Notes under the pieces: model-generated | What the model was told of the DNA's origin: nothing | Database searches by the model: none | Seen by the model: the letters and a program-made list of their open reading frames with translations, nothing else | In this document: piece after piece, positions 62,641-64,000 of the stretch | How the letters are laid out: every line of letters begins with the position of its first letter | Numbering within the stretch: the stretch's first letter is position 1 | Program-made: the position numbers and the translations under genes | Origin: Cruorifilaria tuberocauda | Lineage: Eukaryota; Nematoda; Chromadorea; Rhabditida; Onchocercidae | NCBI GenBank assembly: GCA_013365365.1 | Contig: JABVXU010000024.1 | Span: 62,001-126,000 of the forward strand | Direction of reading: 5' to 3' | Length of the DNA: 64,000 bases

Positions 62641-63736
62641 TCGATTTAAGATAGAAATGTAATAAAATGAGAAGATATAAAAGATGAAAAATGCTTGATG
62701 ATATCCGTATTACCGTTACTAAATTACTGATTAATTTTTACTTTAAATACTACGAAATTCTGAAAATTAATTTTCATTCTAAAAATGCGAAATTTTGAAG
62801 TGTTTCAGTAGACCATGCATTTATTTAAAAAGAAGAGGAACTCAAAATGAGAATTTAAATTGGGAATTCTCTGTTTTATATGTGTATTTTAAGCACAGTT
62901 ACTACATGAATTACTAATCAACATGATAATACCGTATATATATATATATATCATATACCGATTATGTTTGCAGCATCATAGAATCAACTTTTTTTCTTTT
63001 TCGATTAGTTTGATAAAATTTCAAATTACCTGTTTTCACTTGGCTCCAACTAAATCTATTTTCAGAGCCATACATACATATACATACAAATAAAATATTA
63101 AAAAACATTACTTTTTTAATGGAATTTAACGAAATCAATATTCCTTTCCGACTTTTAATATGACTTTCACGATTCACACGCAGATTTCTTTTTAAAACAT
63201 TTTTTAAAATCAATTCATCCATTGAGATTTGAGGTAATAAGAAGTTGAATTATGTTATATCAAATATTTTATGAATTCATACCAGTTATACTGAAACAAA
63301 TTAAAATTAAACTTTTTTTTAAAGTCAAAATAATACCATCCTGTCTTGCAATTCTAATTCTCTTTCACTTTTTAAATATAATTGTAGCCCAAATTACTGC
63401 CTGAAACAATTGTGATTGACGCTGACCTTTCTCAGTATAATTAAGTAAATCAAATTTGAGCAATTATTCCATATAATTCAAGTAAACCAAACTAATTAAA
63501 AATCGGATGGCCGTAAAAGGGAAATACGAAGTTGACTTTCACTTCACTTACCTATCTTTCCTCAAAAAGAAATATCCAACTATGTTATCATGAATGATCA
63601 CTTGTCGGCATCTTCTCTCGTTCCTAAATTACCAACAAAAAGTGCGCGAGTCAACTGCAGCGTGAATGCATACCTCGAAGTGTTGCAGTTTGTTGCAGTA
63701 GAAAGTGCAAAAGATTAATGTGGCCCTTTTGCATCG
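62641..63736. other. Intergenic region before the FN3K gene
   Basis: AT-rich with a short TA run at 62936-62951. No gene seen. A GC-richer stretch at 63596-63736 leads into the kinase start and probably is its promoter or 5' UTR. Confidence 0.5.
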
Positions 63737-64000
63737 ATGAAAATAAATCTGGGCACGTTTCGTCGTGCCGCTTCATCATCACGTAAGCTGAGTTCTGTGG
63801 AAGTTATGGAAGCAATTAAGGCAGAACTTGGTCTTGGCACTATTACAGAATTACGATCTGGATTTAGTGGTGGATGTATTAATAGGGCTAAAGCATACAA
63901 AACTGATAAATATAATGACATCTTCGTTAAATTTAATGGTAACGAAAAGGTTAGCATTTCGAATTTTATTTTTATTTGTTTTATCGTTCGTCCATTTCTT
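63737..64000 (+). CDS. FN3K: Fructosamine/ketosamine-3-kinase, N-terminal exon only (window edge)
   Basis: Exon 63737-63949 (71 codons, phase 0, donor AAGGTTAGC); the rest lies beyond the window. FN3K-type kinases phosphorylate sugar adducts on proteins and so trigger deglycation. After VMEAIKAELGLGTITEL comes the glycine-rich loop equivalent RSGFSGGCINRAKAYKTD and the strand DIFVKFNGNEK with the predicted ATP-binding Lys, aligning with the human FN3K/FN3KRP start (GHSGGGCISQGRSYDTD, then VFVKVN). The first about 20 residues (MKINLGTFRRAASSSRKLSS) are basic and Ser-rich and could be a mitochondrial targeting extension absent from the short human forms. An out-of-frame ATG at 63719 is not the start. 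Confidence 0.85.
   Translation, partial: MKINLGTFRRAASSSRKLSSVEVMEAIKAELGLGTITELRSGFSGGCINRAKAYKTDKYNDIFVKFNGNEKVSISNFIFICFIVRPFL

Overview
This is nuclear DNA from a nematode, very probably a filarial or other spirurid worm. It is AT-rich, its genes are split by many GT-AG introns (about 40 to 1,100 bases), and it carries a cuticle collagen of the nematode type. The other recognisable genes are conserved animal genes whose exons can be joined in phase. I see no sign of bacterial, viral or transposon coding sequence. The filarial assignment is inference from composition and intron style.

Layout. 0.5-3.5 kb (-): a four-TM membrane protein. 7.6-10.3 kb (+): dynein light intermediate chain. 10.5-21.1 kb (-): a very large protein with an N-terminal Cys-rich finger and C-terminal Tudor-type modules; its splicing is clear except around the first Tudor module, where frame and splice signals break down. 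24.0-28.6 kb (-): the autophagy protease Atg4. 29.6-33.0 kb (+): TMEM161. 33.7-36.8 kb (+): EIPR1. 38.0-40.0 kb (-): cuticle collagen with a TATA box. 41.9-42.5 kb (+): a small, apparently secreted protein with no recognised family. 43.3-43.9 kb (-): ribosomal protein S27. 45.4-47.0 kb (-): VPS28. 48.2-49.4 kb (+): cytochrome c oxidase subunit IV. 50.3-56.8 kb (+): VPS35L. 57.1-62.6 kb: two head-to-head paralogous multi-pass membrane proteins of unknown family. 63.7 kb to the end (+): first exon of a fructosamine/ketosamine-3-kinase.

Several neighbours work on membrane traffic: DLIC loads cargo adaptors onto dynein, EIPR1 works with the EARP/GARP tethers, VPS28 is in ESCRT-I, VPS35L is in Retriever, and Atg4 processes Atg8. 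The genes lie on both strands and nothing shows co-regulation, so I treat this as coincidence. The only same-strand neighbours close enough to suggest an operon are TMEM161-EIPR1 (616 bases apart, with an acceptor-like site just before the EIPR1 start).

The least explained parts are the divergent paralog pair (identical sizes for two internal exons, and a damaged acceptor in one copy), the Cys-finger/Tudor gene, the secreted orphan, and three near-perfect inverted repeats in non-coding DNA. Exon coordinates were worked out by hand from splice signals and phase and may be off by a base in places.
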